This document shows positions 24,170 to 36,400 of a stretch of 64,000 nucleotides of DNA, one piece after another. The position numbers were made by a program, and so were the translations under genes. Position 1 is the first letter of the stretch. Every line of letters starts with the position of its first letter. The notes beneath the pieces were generated by a model that saw only the letters and a program-made list of their open reading frames with translations, did not search any database and was not told where the DNA came from. Where the stretch lies: positions 2,739,001-2,803,000 of the forward strand of contig JAJFZO010000234.1 in assembly GCA_021397835.1 (NCBI GenBank), in the 5' to 3' direction. The DNA is from Moringa oleifera (Eukaryota; Streptophyta; Magnoliopsida; Brassicales; Moringaceae).

Positions 24170-24536
24170 CACTATGACAAAACAGTTATTTGTTCATAGT
24201 TTTAAAAGGTATTTATTCTGAAATTATGAACAATAATGTGAACAAAAAGGGGTTTTAATAGTTCAAAGATTTTGAACTATGAATAAAAGCAGTAATAGTT
24301 TACAGTTTATTAAAATTTTTATTCATAACTTTCGAACTATGAATAAAAAAATAGTTATTGAAGTTTTTATTTACAGTTCTAAAACAATGAATAAAGATGA
24401 ACGTAGTTCATAGTTATTCTTGATCTTTGTCCATAATTATAAAATTGTGAACTAATCTTTTTTTGTTCATAGTTATACTTAAAACTATGAGCTATTAAGT
24501 GTAAACTAAGGCCCATTTTTTTTTTTTTTTGTAGTG
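24170..24536. mobile_element. Small non-autonomous CACTA (En/Spm)-like element
   Basis: It starts CACTATGACAAAACAG at 24170 and ends TTTTTGTAGTG at 24536, so its termini are CACTA.../...TAGTG as in CACTA transposons. The interior carries many copies of a GTTCATAGTT/AACTATGAAC motif in both orientations, like the subterminal repeats that bind CACTA transposase. The flanking triplets are CAA and TAA, one mismatch from a 3-bp target duplication. At 367 bp with no coding capacity, it is a deletion derivative or MITE. Poly-T before TAGTG fits the CACTACAAAAA ends common in dicots. Confidence 0.7.
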
Positions 24537-27324
24537 TAAAAGTACATTACTGGCAACCTCCGAGGTCATAATGTTTTTCTAGATTGAATCAAAAGCATGA
24601 ATTTTCAAATGACCAGCAAGGCGAGAATCACTTGATTTAGCTTTACTTTGTGAAGAACCTTTCCCATTAGAATATGTGGGGCTCAACAAAAAAGGTTCGA
24701 AGAATCTACTAAAAGACTAAATTTCTTTCATTTTTTTCTAGAAGTGATGGTGAGTGATGCATAGGAGATTATGTAGACTTAGAATAAGGCCTCATAGTAG
24801 GCACATTAGAATTAGAATTAAGGGAGTCCATTTTTTTTATAACCAGAATCTCGATAGGTCTTGTCTTTTTTCGCACCTTTCAAATCAATCTTAAGAGCCA
24901 TTGATACCGATGAAGAATGAGGCATATGAAAACGGAGTAAAAAATGAAATTTACCCATAATAATGGTTAAAAATAAGGAACTTGACGCTTAAAGTAAGAG
25001 GATATCAAAGACAAAAGTACTAGTATTTAAGCGGAACCCAAGTAGCTCGATGAAGGGAGGAAAAAAAGTTATGTTGATACATTTAATGAGATTCTACAAG
25101 GCCTTAGGACATAAAAGGGAAATGGAGAAGTACCATCATTTAAAAGGTCATTATGGACCTGTAAATAGGTATTAAGGAGACTCAACGAACTTGATCCATC
25201 TGGACATAAAAGCAGGTACGTGATTAGGTTTTTGAAAAAAATACCACCCTTCACCTACCTAAATTGTGCAAACAGGTATACATATGAGACAAAATAACAT
25301 ATAGCAAGTAGAAAAATCTACTATTTTATTTAAAAATTTTAAAATAAAAGAGTAAAGGGCTTTTGTTAGATATATAGTAGGCTTCATTATATGGGCTCAA
25401 AGGAGAAGCCTATCCTCAAAGTATTTGGTCTAGAATCATTAAAAATCAACCTTCACTATATAAGGCTAACACAACAATTTGAGCCTAATTAAAAGATGCT
25501 CGTTATGTTTAGCCAACCAGTTAGAAAAATGGACTAGCGCACCAATCAAGGTTATCTTCAACCTTTAGCTAAAACAATAGCAAAAGATATTGAAAACTCT
25601 ATTTAACAAATTTCTACCCAATTCAGTAGTATTAGGACACCTCACCCGTTAACCACACAAAAGGACAATTGTGCAATCTCACCTTTATAAATACATAAGT
25701 ACACTTATTAAGGGAGTAAGTTTTTTTTTTCCATTAGTTCTAACGTGGCCCGATTGCTTACTCATTTAAGCTAAAATGATCTTCCAAGAACACCGCCTAC
25801 TCACTTTCCTTTGAGTTTTGCAATGTAAAACTTTGGAGAAAGGTCTTTCACCATTATATGCTCTCCCATTAAAACTATATTTTTTCTCACTAATCCATTA
25901 GTTTGTTTATTTTTCTCTTTTTCCCTCTAAACCAAATTTTGTTGCATCAGTAACACTTACAAATTTTTCACATACATGACAACATGATCACATTTTTGAA
26001 CAACTAAAATTGTGTAATGCCCATTTTGATGCTTCGTTGAAAGTTCATTGAAGAACCGTTAAAATAATGTTGAATATTAAGAAGGAATTTGGTAGATCTC
26101 TCGGTGAATTAGGTGCTTGAAGATTTGCTCTCCCATGTGTTTTATTCATGTTAATTATTGGATTTGAAAAGCTTTCCTCATAAAAGTAATTATGATAAAA
26201 GATATTAGAAAAAATTAAAAGTCAGTGAATTCAGTTCCCATTCACAAGTTTTCCTGAAACAAACAAATAAAAAAGATTGGTGGTAATAAAAGAAAATTGA
26301 AAGTTAACTAATACGAAGATTAAGAATAGTAAAAAAAAAATAAAAATGAAATTTTTTCTCTTTCAATTTATGTTATTATTCATATATTTAAACCTCTATT
26401 TATCAAGTTAAATTAATGTCACTATCAAAAACAAAAAAATTCAAAAGATATAATATTATTATTGTAAAAAGAAAATTAAGAATTAATATAAAATAACAAA
26501 ATTTATTATCTCATTCAAAAAAATTTTGAAGATTAAAATATGATGGCATGCATATACCAGTAACAGTTTTCTTTTATATATAGTGCAAATTATTTATATA
26601 AAAAAGCATATTATGCTCAATTATGGAGGAGGATGTTTTAAATTTTAAATATTCTCTTGAATCCATCAATTTTGAAATTTAAAAATTTTGCTCCGAAGTT
26701 CTTCAATCATTAGGTCTTAAAATATAGTTGGATCTTCTTTTTAATAAAGTGATGTATATTTTAATGATTCTGTTTCTTATCTTTCCAAGGGTTGCTGTAT
26801 TTCAAGTTAAATTTGTGTGTTCTAAAATTTACTGACCATTGTGCAAACCATTTGCAGTAGGTCTTTCTTTCTTTTACATGAACCAGCAGAATTGATACAA
26901 AATCTAACAGAAAGAGGAAAAGGACAGAAGAGCCAACTAAGAACTTAATTGATTCCATGTGACATGTTATTTTAAACAATATAATTTAGGAAGACAGAAG
27001 CAGAAGTAAATGCCTAAAATAATGGTTAAAATGTTAAATGGCAGCAGTTATAGTTGCTCATTACTCTTATATAATCATCATTGAGGAAACTAATGAGATG
27101 ATCAATCAATCAAAATGCTTTGCATCCAATGCTAATTGATGATTTCTAAGGGTCAAAATGTGTAATTTGGTATTCTATTTGTAATGTGTGATTATTAGGG
27201 TGAATAATGGAAAGAAGATACGCTCAAGAATTATAGATATTTACTCAAAAGAAAGGCAAAGCTACATGATGAATCCACTACATGCGCAGTGTGTCCCTGC
27301 CAGCTTGATACACCGTTGCCATAA

Positions 27325-27349
27325 TCTCTCTCTCTCTCTCTCTCTCTCT
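27325..27349 (+). repeat. TC microsatellite in the RABA5c 5' leader
   Basis: About 12 TC units, roughly 110 bases before the ATG at 27458. Confidence 0.9.
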
Positions 27350-27457
27350 GTGAATTCGGACAACATTCTCTCTCCCATCCTTCTCTCTTTCTTTCTCTCC
27401 CGAACTCTCTATCTTGTCTAAAAGAAACTAAGAGCAAAGAAGAAGAAACGGACTACC

Positions 27458-30400
27458 ATGTCAGACGATGAGGGAGGCGAAGAGTACCTATTCAAGATAG
27501 TGATAATTGGCGATTCTGCAGTGGGAAAATCTAACCTTCTCTCTCGCTACGCGCGTAATGAGTTCAATCCTCACTCGAAAGCTACCATTGGCGTGGAGTT
27601 CCAGACTCAGAACATGGAAATTGACGGCAAGGAGGTGAAAGCCCAGATTTGGGACACTGCTGGACAAGAACGCTTCCGTGCTGTTACTTCTGCCTACTAC
27701 AGAGGTGCTGTTGGCGCCCTCATTGTCTACGATATCAGCCGCAGGACCACTTTCGACAGCGTCGGTCGCTGGCTTGATGAGCTCAAAAGTAAGTTTATTG
27801 ATACTTCAGTTTCTTATTCGTGGATTTCCCTGGATTTGGTTTCTTCGCTTGATTTTGTCATTGGGTGCGTTTGATGAGCTCAAGAAGATGTTTTGGTGCG
27901 TAATGATAGTTGATTGAATGCATCTAAGAGTACCCATGGTATATGGAATTTACTCTCTGGGTTGGCTGGAGTTGGTTGTGGTTTGCTTAAAAAGGCAGTG
28001 CAAGCTAGATTAGCTCATTAAAGAGTAAAGTAATTGAGTGAATTCAGTGAATTGAGCAATACCCATTTGGTTTTCACCCTTTTCAGGTTTGATGAATTTG
28101 GTGTATCCTGAATTGACCTTGTTGGCTTGGTAGCTTAAAAGTAAGTGTCTGTGATAAGTAGTAGTGGTTGATTGAGGGAATTGGATATGGCTTTAAAATG
28201 AGTGTTCTAAGAACTTTTATATTAAACTGGATATGTATAAGTTGGTGGCTTTTTGTCTTCCTTCCTGTATTTTTGGTGGATTTGGTTCTGGTTTGTCTTG
28301 ATTAGGGTGGTTACCATGGTTAGAAGGATTAGATCTGAAGGTATAATGATGGGTTGTAAGACTTCAATTTGAAGAAAACTTAGATGTTCTTTTTCTGTGG
28401 CCAACAAAAAAAAAAAAAAAAAAAAGGAAGGAAAATAGAAGAACGCTGTTGGTGAGGGAGGTGGTATATTCCCTTTTTTGTGCATTTCTCTGTGACTGTA
28501 GATTTTCTAGTCATTTATCATGCAAACATAGATTGTTTCCCTGCTGCACTCAGTTTACTTTTTACTTTATGTGGTAAATGGTTTCAGAATTTAGGAGCTC
28601 ATGTTAGAATTCTGACTACCTGGTGATAAAATCTGGAATTTAGCTGACTGAGCTATCACTTTAAATTTTTATGGATTTTCCACAACATGCACCAAATTTA
28701 GTCTAAAGTTTAGTGATTTCACTCTCCATACCTGCATTGAACCATTGACCTATAAGCCCCAAACATCAAAACAATTGAGTTAATACTTTCGTGTGTTGTT
28801 TACTATATGTTTCTCTATTGGTGATCATCATATTCATTGTTAACTGGCTATATATGGAGAAGACGATTACACACAGTATAGGTGGATCTGACTCATTCAT
28901 GTTACCAGAATATGTCCAGATTTTTTGTCCAATCGTTAATGCTCATATGAAGATCTATAACCATATACCAACATATGAGCTATTAATTTTTCAAATAATC
29001 AAGATGGGTTCCCAACAATCCTGCAACATTGAGTTCTTCATTACCAGCCATTCAATTGCCTGCATAAAGGATATTTAAGACAAATTTCCTTCGGTCCACC
29101 TACAGGCCCTTGCACCATCGCTTTGACCTAGTAGTGTCCAACATTTATGAGTTCTCTTGAGGCTAACTTAAACATCTTGTAACTTTTCTTAGTCGGTGTT
29201 ATGCTATGTGCTACTGTTTTTTGACATTTACTTGAGCTTACTAAGGATTTCAACTTGGTAACTGATAACTGAGGAACAAGTCAATGTTAGAAAGTCACAT
29301 CTGAATTCATCATGAAAGATAGAGAAAAGGATTTAAACAGAAAAAGTTCTCCTTGTGTTGAGAAACTAGAATATTTTAAAAGGTGTCTTGATACGCGTTA
29401 TTTAAGTTAGCTCAATGGAATTGGGTGTACTAATTCCCCCTGTTCTCATTCCCTCTCAAAATGTGCTTGTAGACTGTGATGCTGTGGGCCTTCTAAGATA
29501 AGTGCGACATTGTTTCTGATGACTTAGATTGTGCTTAATCTGGATTTTGAACTCCAGTGAACTGAAAATATGAATACTTATGTTAAATGGACATGAATTT
29601 GTGGGGATTTATATGCTCAATAAGTGTCCAGACATTCATCCCAACAAAAACTTAAAGTTCTGAAATGCAGGGTAAAAACTGAGGGGAACCATCTTTGTTT
29701 CATTGAAGGTGAATCATGTCAGTAAAATCCCCTTGGATTTTCTAGATTCATTGTGATTATTGAGAGACCTTTCCCCCTTCTTTTCTCATCAATTGCTTGG
29801 ACATGCAAATACTGCATTTTAATGATTAATGTCTATGATGCATTTTGTCTTGTATTTTCGGTAATTTAAGCAAGAAAACAGTTGCAAAAATTATTACAGT
29901 TGGCTTGTGGTTTGTTTTGTGCATAGCACTGCTTTTTTCTCTTCTTTTGTCTTTTACTGCTTGAAATAATTCTTTTTGGATTGAGGGGAATATCAAGCAA
30001 GCGTACACTCTGTTATTGACTTAGTGGGCCACATCTCAACCCAGTTAGCTTTGGGTTTGAAGGGTCCAATGTGAACATACCTGCATCTCCATTAAGTTTG
30101 TTGTGCTGGAGTTTTTTGGCTTTTACTATTGTAGATGTTCTTGTCTGCTTTGCAATTTATTAATGCTTTTTCATGTCTGAATCTCCAACAAGTCTACCTT
30201 TGTGGATGGTGAGCACCTGGGTATGGCTGGTCTTCTTGGTATTTTGCGAAGATCCAATAGCACAAAATGAAAATTTCACCTTAACCCAGCCCATTTTTTT
30301 GGATCAGTTGGGTATGATTCAACTCACATAAATGATGTTCTATTGTACTTGCTGCAGATATGGGAATTAGTACTCCAGATTTGGAACAGTATTTCAGAGC

Positions 30401-33400
30401 TAACTTTTCTCCTCTTTTTTTTTTGCTCCCCCCCCCCCCCCCCCCCCCCCCCTACTGAGCATGACTTAGGCCTTAAATAGTTCTCAAGAAGAATGTTTCA
30501 ATTTTCCTTTTGTGGTTGCTAATGTAGTGTAGGTTAGTATCTGCAAATGTGTGCTTAGATGCACTTGTTTATTTGAAAGCAGAATTTAGTTCCTCCAATC
30601 TTGCTTATACATCAGCTCTCCAACTTTTTAGCTCTTCCTGGGACCTTGGAGTGACAACTTTCGTGATCCAAGACACTATAGAAATTAAGTGTATAATTGC
30701 TTCAACTACAAATGTGATTCCGTGTAGTAATTCACTATTCTCTCAAGTCATGCAGCAGATAAAAGGAGGTTAGTAAGTCATGACCATTGAATATGGCTAT
30801 AGAAATTGAACGCTATGGTCATTGTTGTAGACACTGAGCCCGTTGCAGGAGAACCCAATTACACATTTACTTCCTGATATGCATGGTATACTGTTGATGT
30901 GATGTAAATGTTCTGCTTGAAAGGGTCCAGTGCACTGGTTTTTGATATCCACCAAGTATGTCCTTAAAGATAAGTGTTCAATCTAATGTATTAAGCACCA
31001 TCTGGATAATGAGTTGACTCTTTTGTTGTGGAAGCTTGAGCAAAATCCTTATGTTGGACATGTTGGCAAATAAAAACTGCATCTTGCCGGGGGGAAAGAT
31101 GATAAGAACCCCAAAGGACTTGCCTTAAAATCCAACAAGCAATTTGGATACCTGCCCTAGAAACTAAAATTCAGATTCAATGAAAAGAAAACCTTGACTC
31201 AATGATTACTTGCATCAAGAACCATAGATATGTACTTTGAACGCCATAAGGAAGAACTTTAGAATAGTTTTCTTAAGAACCAAAGAGGAAGCAACCCTCA
31301 CATTAAGTGCTTCTTGCATCCTTTTGGCTTTTGCTCTTGTAATTGGCCCAATTGGAATATACAATGGATCCTCTAGTACTTATTGATTCTCATCAAAAAC
31401 ATTTTGAGGATGTTGCCTTTTTTATTTTCTGTGCCCTTAGATTTGGGAGTTAGACTAATATGATGTCAAGAATGATGCCCTCACGTCTGATGTTTTTGAA
31501 GCTCATTGTGTGCATCTTTTTCTATCTGACATTAAAACATGAATAATTCATATTTTGAACTATTGATATAATTTATTTAAGCAATTATGTTTGGATGATT
31601 AAATGGGAGGGGGCACTTTTAATGGAAAAATGTTGCTTGAAACTAATGCTTTCCCGGTCCACTCTTTTTTCATGCCTCGCTCCCTGATTCCTAGAAAGTT
31701 CCACTAGGAAAGCATGGGGATGATTATTAATTGGAACTGCAAAACAACCTATAGATATAGGTTTTTGTGCTTAAATCTCTTATTCTTATAATAACGCACT
31801 TCTTCAATCTTTGGATTGTCTAAGAGGCCAGTTGTTTCAGTTGCAAAGGAAATTTGAGCTTCATCAGGGATGCATGTCTTCAGGGAAGCCAACAAGGGCA
31901 ATTACTCTAATACAATTGGGTAGCTTTTGGGTGGTGTGAAGAAAGAGAAAATAGGGGGGTTTTTCAAAGGGCAAAGGGTTCTCTTTTGAAGTTGAAGAAT
32001 GGATTACTTAGGGCATTAAACTTTTGGTCTAATGGATGTTATATTGTGTGGGAAAAAAAAGCTTCTAGAATTCCTTGTAATTTTTTTGCCTCGTAATTAG
32101 TTGTACTTTCTAAGTTAAGTGAGCACCCTTTAGTCCTCTTTTGTTTAAATTATTGCTTATCAATACACCGTCACTGGTCGATTGTTCGAAGGCTAACCCG
32201 TGCGGCTTAGGCAACTTTTTCGCTAATTAGTTGCTAAGAAAGCTTAGGAAGAAATTTAGGACTTTGCAAGGGAGTTCAGAGGCTTGGAGAGTATCGGGGA
32301 GAAAGGGCCAATTGTTAGAGGAAGACTTATTAGTATTGAATTTTTGCACTTACTTTACACAAATGAACCCATGGGGGGTTAATAAGATATCACTTCCTCA
32401 ACGGATGGTTAGGATCAGTTTAATCCAACGGTGGTTATTTGTTTTCAACAAGCGTCCTGCTACAAAATATCTACATTACGTACGATAAAGATAATCCTAG
32501 AAAGGTTCTATACATCTCTTGAAGTTTCTAAATGATGGGCCTTGTAAGTGGGTTTCGTAAGTAGATCGGATCGAGAGCGAGCCTCATGTGCTTATCTTTT
32601 TGGGCTTTAAAATTAGGCTTGTGACATCCTCCTCTACCTATTATTACATTGTCTTAGATGCGTTCTCGTCCTTGTATCATTGGATGTGTTTGCTAAATTG
32701 TCACAAAGTATCTTGATGCTTTCAGCTTGCTTTACTGTCGGGAGTTCTTCCATTTGACTTAGTATTTCATGTAGTTCGGGACTCCCCTTCTTTGGACCTT
32801 CCTATCCGTAAGTATGCATTCTACCTTCTTGTCGAAGGTAGTGATGATAATGGTTGGTACTCGCTTGAATTGTAGTCAACTTAGGTCTTCTTTGTCTTAA
32901 TGGTAAGGCTTGATAAAGCTTATGTGAAAGACTAGGTGTATCTTTAACTTTGGAGGAAGTTGCACTTTGGTAGGAGATTCTACTCACATGTTTGACAATT
33001 GAAAATAGACTTTCTTATCTCCGGATTAGTCATTTGTGAACTTTGCATAAAGGCTAGTATTGTTGTGGGAGTAGCTTTACCAATACCAAGTATTTTATTT
33101 GGAACTTGAGACATCTCCTTTTATGGTCAGCCCATTTCTTTATCATCTTTGTTGCCTTGTATAAGGATGCCCTCGTGATATTAGCTTATTTATGCTATTC
33201 TCTTGTAAGCTTGTGTGCAATAGGATCCTTACCTCCATATGTCAAGGCAATAACGCATCATTGGTTGCTGTCTTGTGACAACTTCAAATGGATTTTTACT
33301 TGTGGTGTTGTTTTTGTATAGGTTGCAGAAAAATTAGGCTATGTCCAGCAACCTCACCTAATCTCTTTGATGAGCATTCACATAGTGCCTTAAGTGTTGC

Positions 33401-36400
33401 TCAAGTAGCCCCTTGATTTACTCTGTTTGCTCATCATTTTGGGGGTAGAAATTAGTGGCGAAGTTGAGATCGGCACCCATGAGTTTGACACACCAGACAA
33501 GTTCGTACGTATGCTTTTATGCTGTCTCGCATTTGTGGTCAATAATAAGAGCTCGACACTAAAGCTAAAGTGCGAGTTATACTTAGATGTTCAGTCCACT
33601 TGGAGTCATGACATTCGTTGATGATTTTCTTTCGTAAGCCTCCCATACCTTGGTATATAAATCTAATCCCTAGTAGTCATGAGTAGGCCATTACACCGCC
33701 AAAAGCGTCTTGTCTTTCCTTCCATTGCTAGCTTGAGTAAGTTCTTGGCCATTGCTTCATGATCCATGCCTTTCGTGATTTGGTTGATGAGGGAGCTTTG
33801 TGGCTGACTTATGCTTAAGATCGCCAACTTAGCTTTGCAACCCAAAGCATCTGCCATAATATTTGTCTTGCTTGGCTTATAATCGAGGCAATAGTCGAAT
33901 TCAGCCAAGAAGTTGTGCCACCATGCTTGCTTTGGTGTGAGCTTTTTTTGTATTTGGAAGTAGCTGAGGGCAACAATATCTGTCAAGACGAGAAAGTGCA
34001 ACCCGAGCCAAGTATGGTGGACATCGAGCGAAGATATACGGTGTCGTTGGAAGTAGCCATTGGATCTATGCACCAATGTATGGGAGCATGCGAAAGGAAA
34101 TCATTAAAGTATGTCATGACTTCAAGTGGGTTGGACATTCAGGTATGGCTAACACTTTTGCCTTAGTGCAAAACTCTTATTATTGGTCATAGATGCGAGA
34201 CGATATAGAAGTATACATACTAATTTGTCTAGTATGTTAATAAGATAAAGTAATGCATAAGCAGCCCGCTAGATTAGTAGAACCATTGCCCATTATCGAA
34301 AGACCATGGCAAAGTGTGTCAATAGGCTTCATCGTGGCCTTACCAAAGTTTGACAAATACTGAAGAATAATGGTTGTGATTTGATCGATTTAGCAAATAT
34401 GCCACCTTCGTACTTGTTTTCATCGATTATACACTTGAAGTCTCTCGGGCTTTCTTCAGAATGTGATAAAGTTACGAAAAATTTCACAAAATATAGTGAG
34501 TGATGAAGACCCTCGATTCACACGTCAATTTTGGTTAGAGTTATTCAAACTCATGGGTATCGATCTCAACTTTTTCACTAGTTTTCACCCTTGAAGTTAT
34601 GGATAAATAGAACGGATCAATGGTCTACTTGAGCTATACTTAAGGCACTATGTGAGTCCTTATCAAAGGGACTGAGTGAGACTATGGGGAAAAGCTCATT
34701 TGAAGTTGTTACAAGCAGCAATTGATAACGTCGAACTCTATTGCCTTATCATATGGAGTTGAGAATTCTGTTGCGCACAAGCTTGCAAGAGAATGTTACG
34801 AACAAGCTAGTATCATGAGAACATGCTTAGACAAGACAACGAAAAAGATAGAGAAATGGATTGACCACAAAGAAGAAGTTTCGAGTTTCAAATAGGAGTC
34901 TTGGTACTGGTAAAGCTGTCATAACAATAATACAAGTTTTTACACAAAGTTCATGAATGACTAATCCGAAGATATGAATGTTTATTTTCAATTGTCAAGC
35001 GTGTGGGTAAAAGCTTCGATCAAGTGCAACTTTCTTCAAATTTAAAGATATACCCGATCTTTCACGTAAGCTTTCACAGGCCCTATAATGCAGATAAGAA
35101 AGACCCAAGCTGGGGACAATTCAAGTGAGCACCAATCGTTGTCTTCACTGCCTTTGACAAGTAATTAGAATGCATATTTAGGAATAGGAAGGTTCAAAAA
35201 AAGGGAGTCGAGAATTGCATGGAATACTTAGTAAAATGGAAAAACCTCTCAGACAACGATATAAGTTGGGAGCATGAAAGCACTTTATGGCAATTTGAAA
35301 AATACATCTAATGATACAAAGCCGAGAATATGTCGAAGACGTCACGATAATAGGTGGAGGAGGATGTCACAAGCTCAAAAATAAGCACATGAAGTTCGTT
35401 CTTGGTTTGATCTGCTTGCAAGGCCCATCATCTAGAAACTTCAAAGGATGTATAGATCATTTCTAAAATTATATTTATCATATTTGATATAGATATTTTG
35501 TAGCATGAATCAGGAAGCTTTTAGAAAACATAGAGCCACCATTAAATTAAATTGATCCTAACTGTCCATTGTGGAGGTGGCCTCCTATGAATACCTCATG
35601 GGTTCATTTGTACAAAGCAACTTTAAAAGTTTAATAGTAAGAAGTCCTCTTCTAGCAACTATTTCTTTCTCTCCAATACTCTATAAGTCTTTTAACTCTC
35701 TTGCAAAGTCTCAAGTTCCTTTCCAGGCTTGCTTAGCAACTAATTAGCGGAAAAGTTGCCTAAGCAACGCACCGGTTAGCCTTCGAACAATCAGCCTATG
35801 ACAATTGATATCAGAGCCTTGGTTTGGCATACACCAAGGGCACGCAAGGAGTATGGCAAGTGACGTAAAGATGGTTTAAGAGCAAATTCGTGGTGTCGAG
35901 GAGACTAGGCCTACAAACAAGAAAGGTAAGTCTAAGAATAACCTTGATGCTCTCGATGTTTGTGTTTGTAGACTTGGAACAATCCATGTCCAAAATGGAG
36001 GAGGCACTTTATGGTGTTTACACAACAATGCGTGGACTAAGTGACCGTCTTGATGGCCTAGAAATATTCTGAGTTTAGCTAAGCTGCAAAGTCGACTATA
36101 AATGAGTTTAGTCCAACCTTTCGCAAGGAGATGGAATCGATCGTTTGAGAATTCACAAAGGAGATGTCCAGTCTATGGTCTTTCATCGAACAAGAGCTTT
36201 GGGATATTTGTGTGGAAGCCGTGGATAAGCCCACACTTTGTGGAAGATCGAGCTCCATGAGCAATGGCAATATATGCAACATCTAAGTTCCCAAGTCGAC
36301 TAGCTTCAATGGTGCATGAAACACTATTGAAGTGGAGAACTTCCTATTTGGCCTTGAGCCTTTTGAGGCTAAGAGTGTAAGAGGCAATGCCTCCTGGATA

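Larger units (their letters stand above)
21900..27457. other. bHLH 3' UTR and intergenic spacer up to RABA5c
   Basis: The first ~250 bases after the stop are probably 3' UTR. From about 22380 on the DNA is AT-rich and repeat-laden. A block with CTAATAAATAAAAAATTAAT occurs twice (near 22495 and 22555). No host gene is visible. Open frames at 23951-24172 and 25069-25254 (both -) have no recognisable domains. Simple repeats and a CACTA-like element are listed separately. Confidence 0.6.

Noticed and set aside
34025..34166. Peptide ERRYTV on + near 34025, resembling the RNase H motif that follows the LNETERRYTV site in gypsy elements
   Set aside because: The same bases fit the integrase N-terminus in another frame ([14 protein letters not shown]), which continues correctly into the H2C2 zinc region. 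The match is probably chance.
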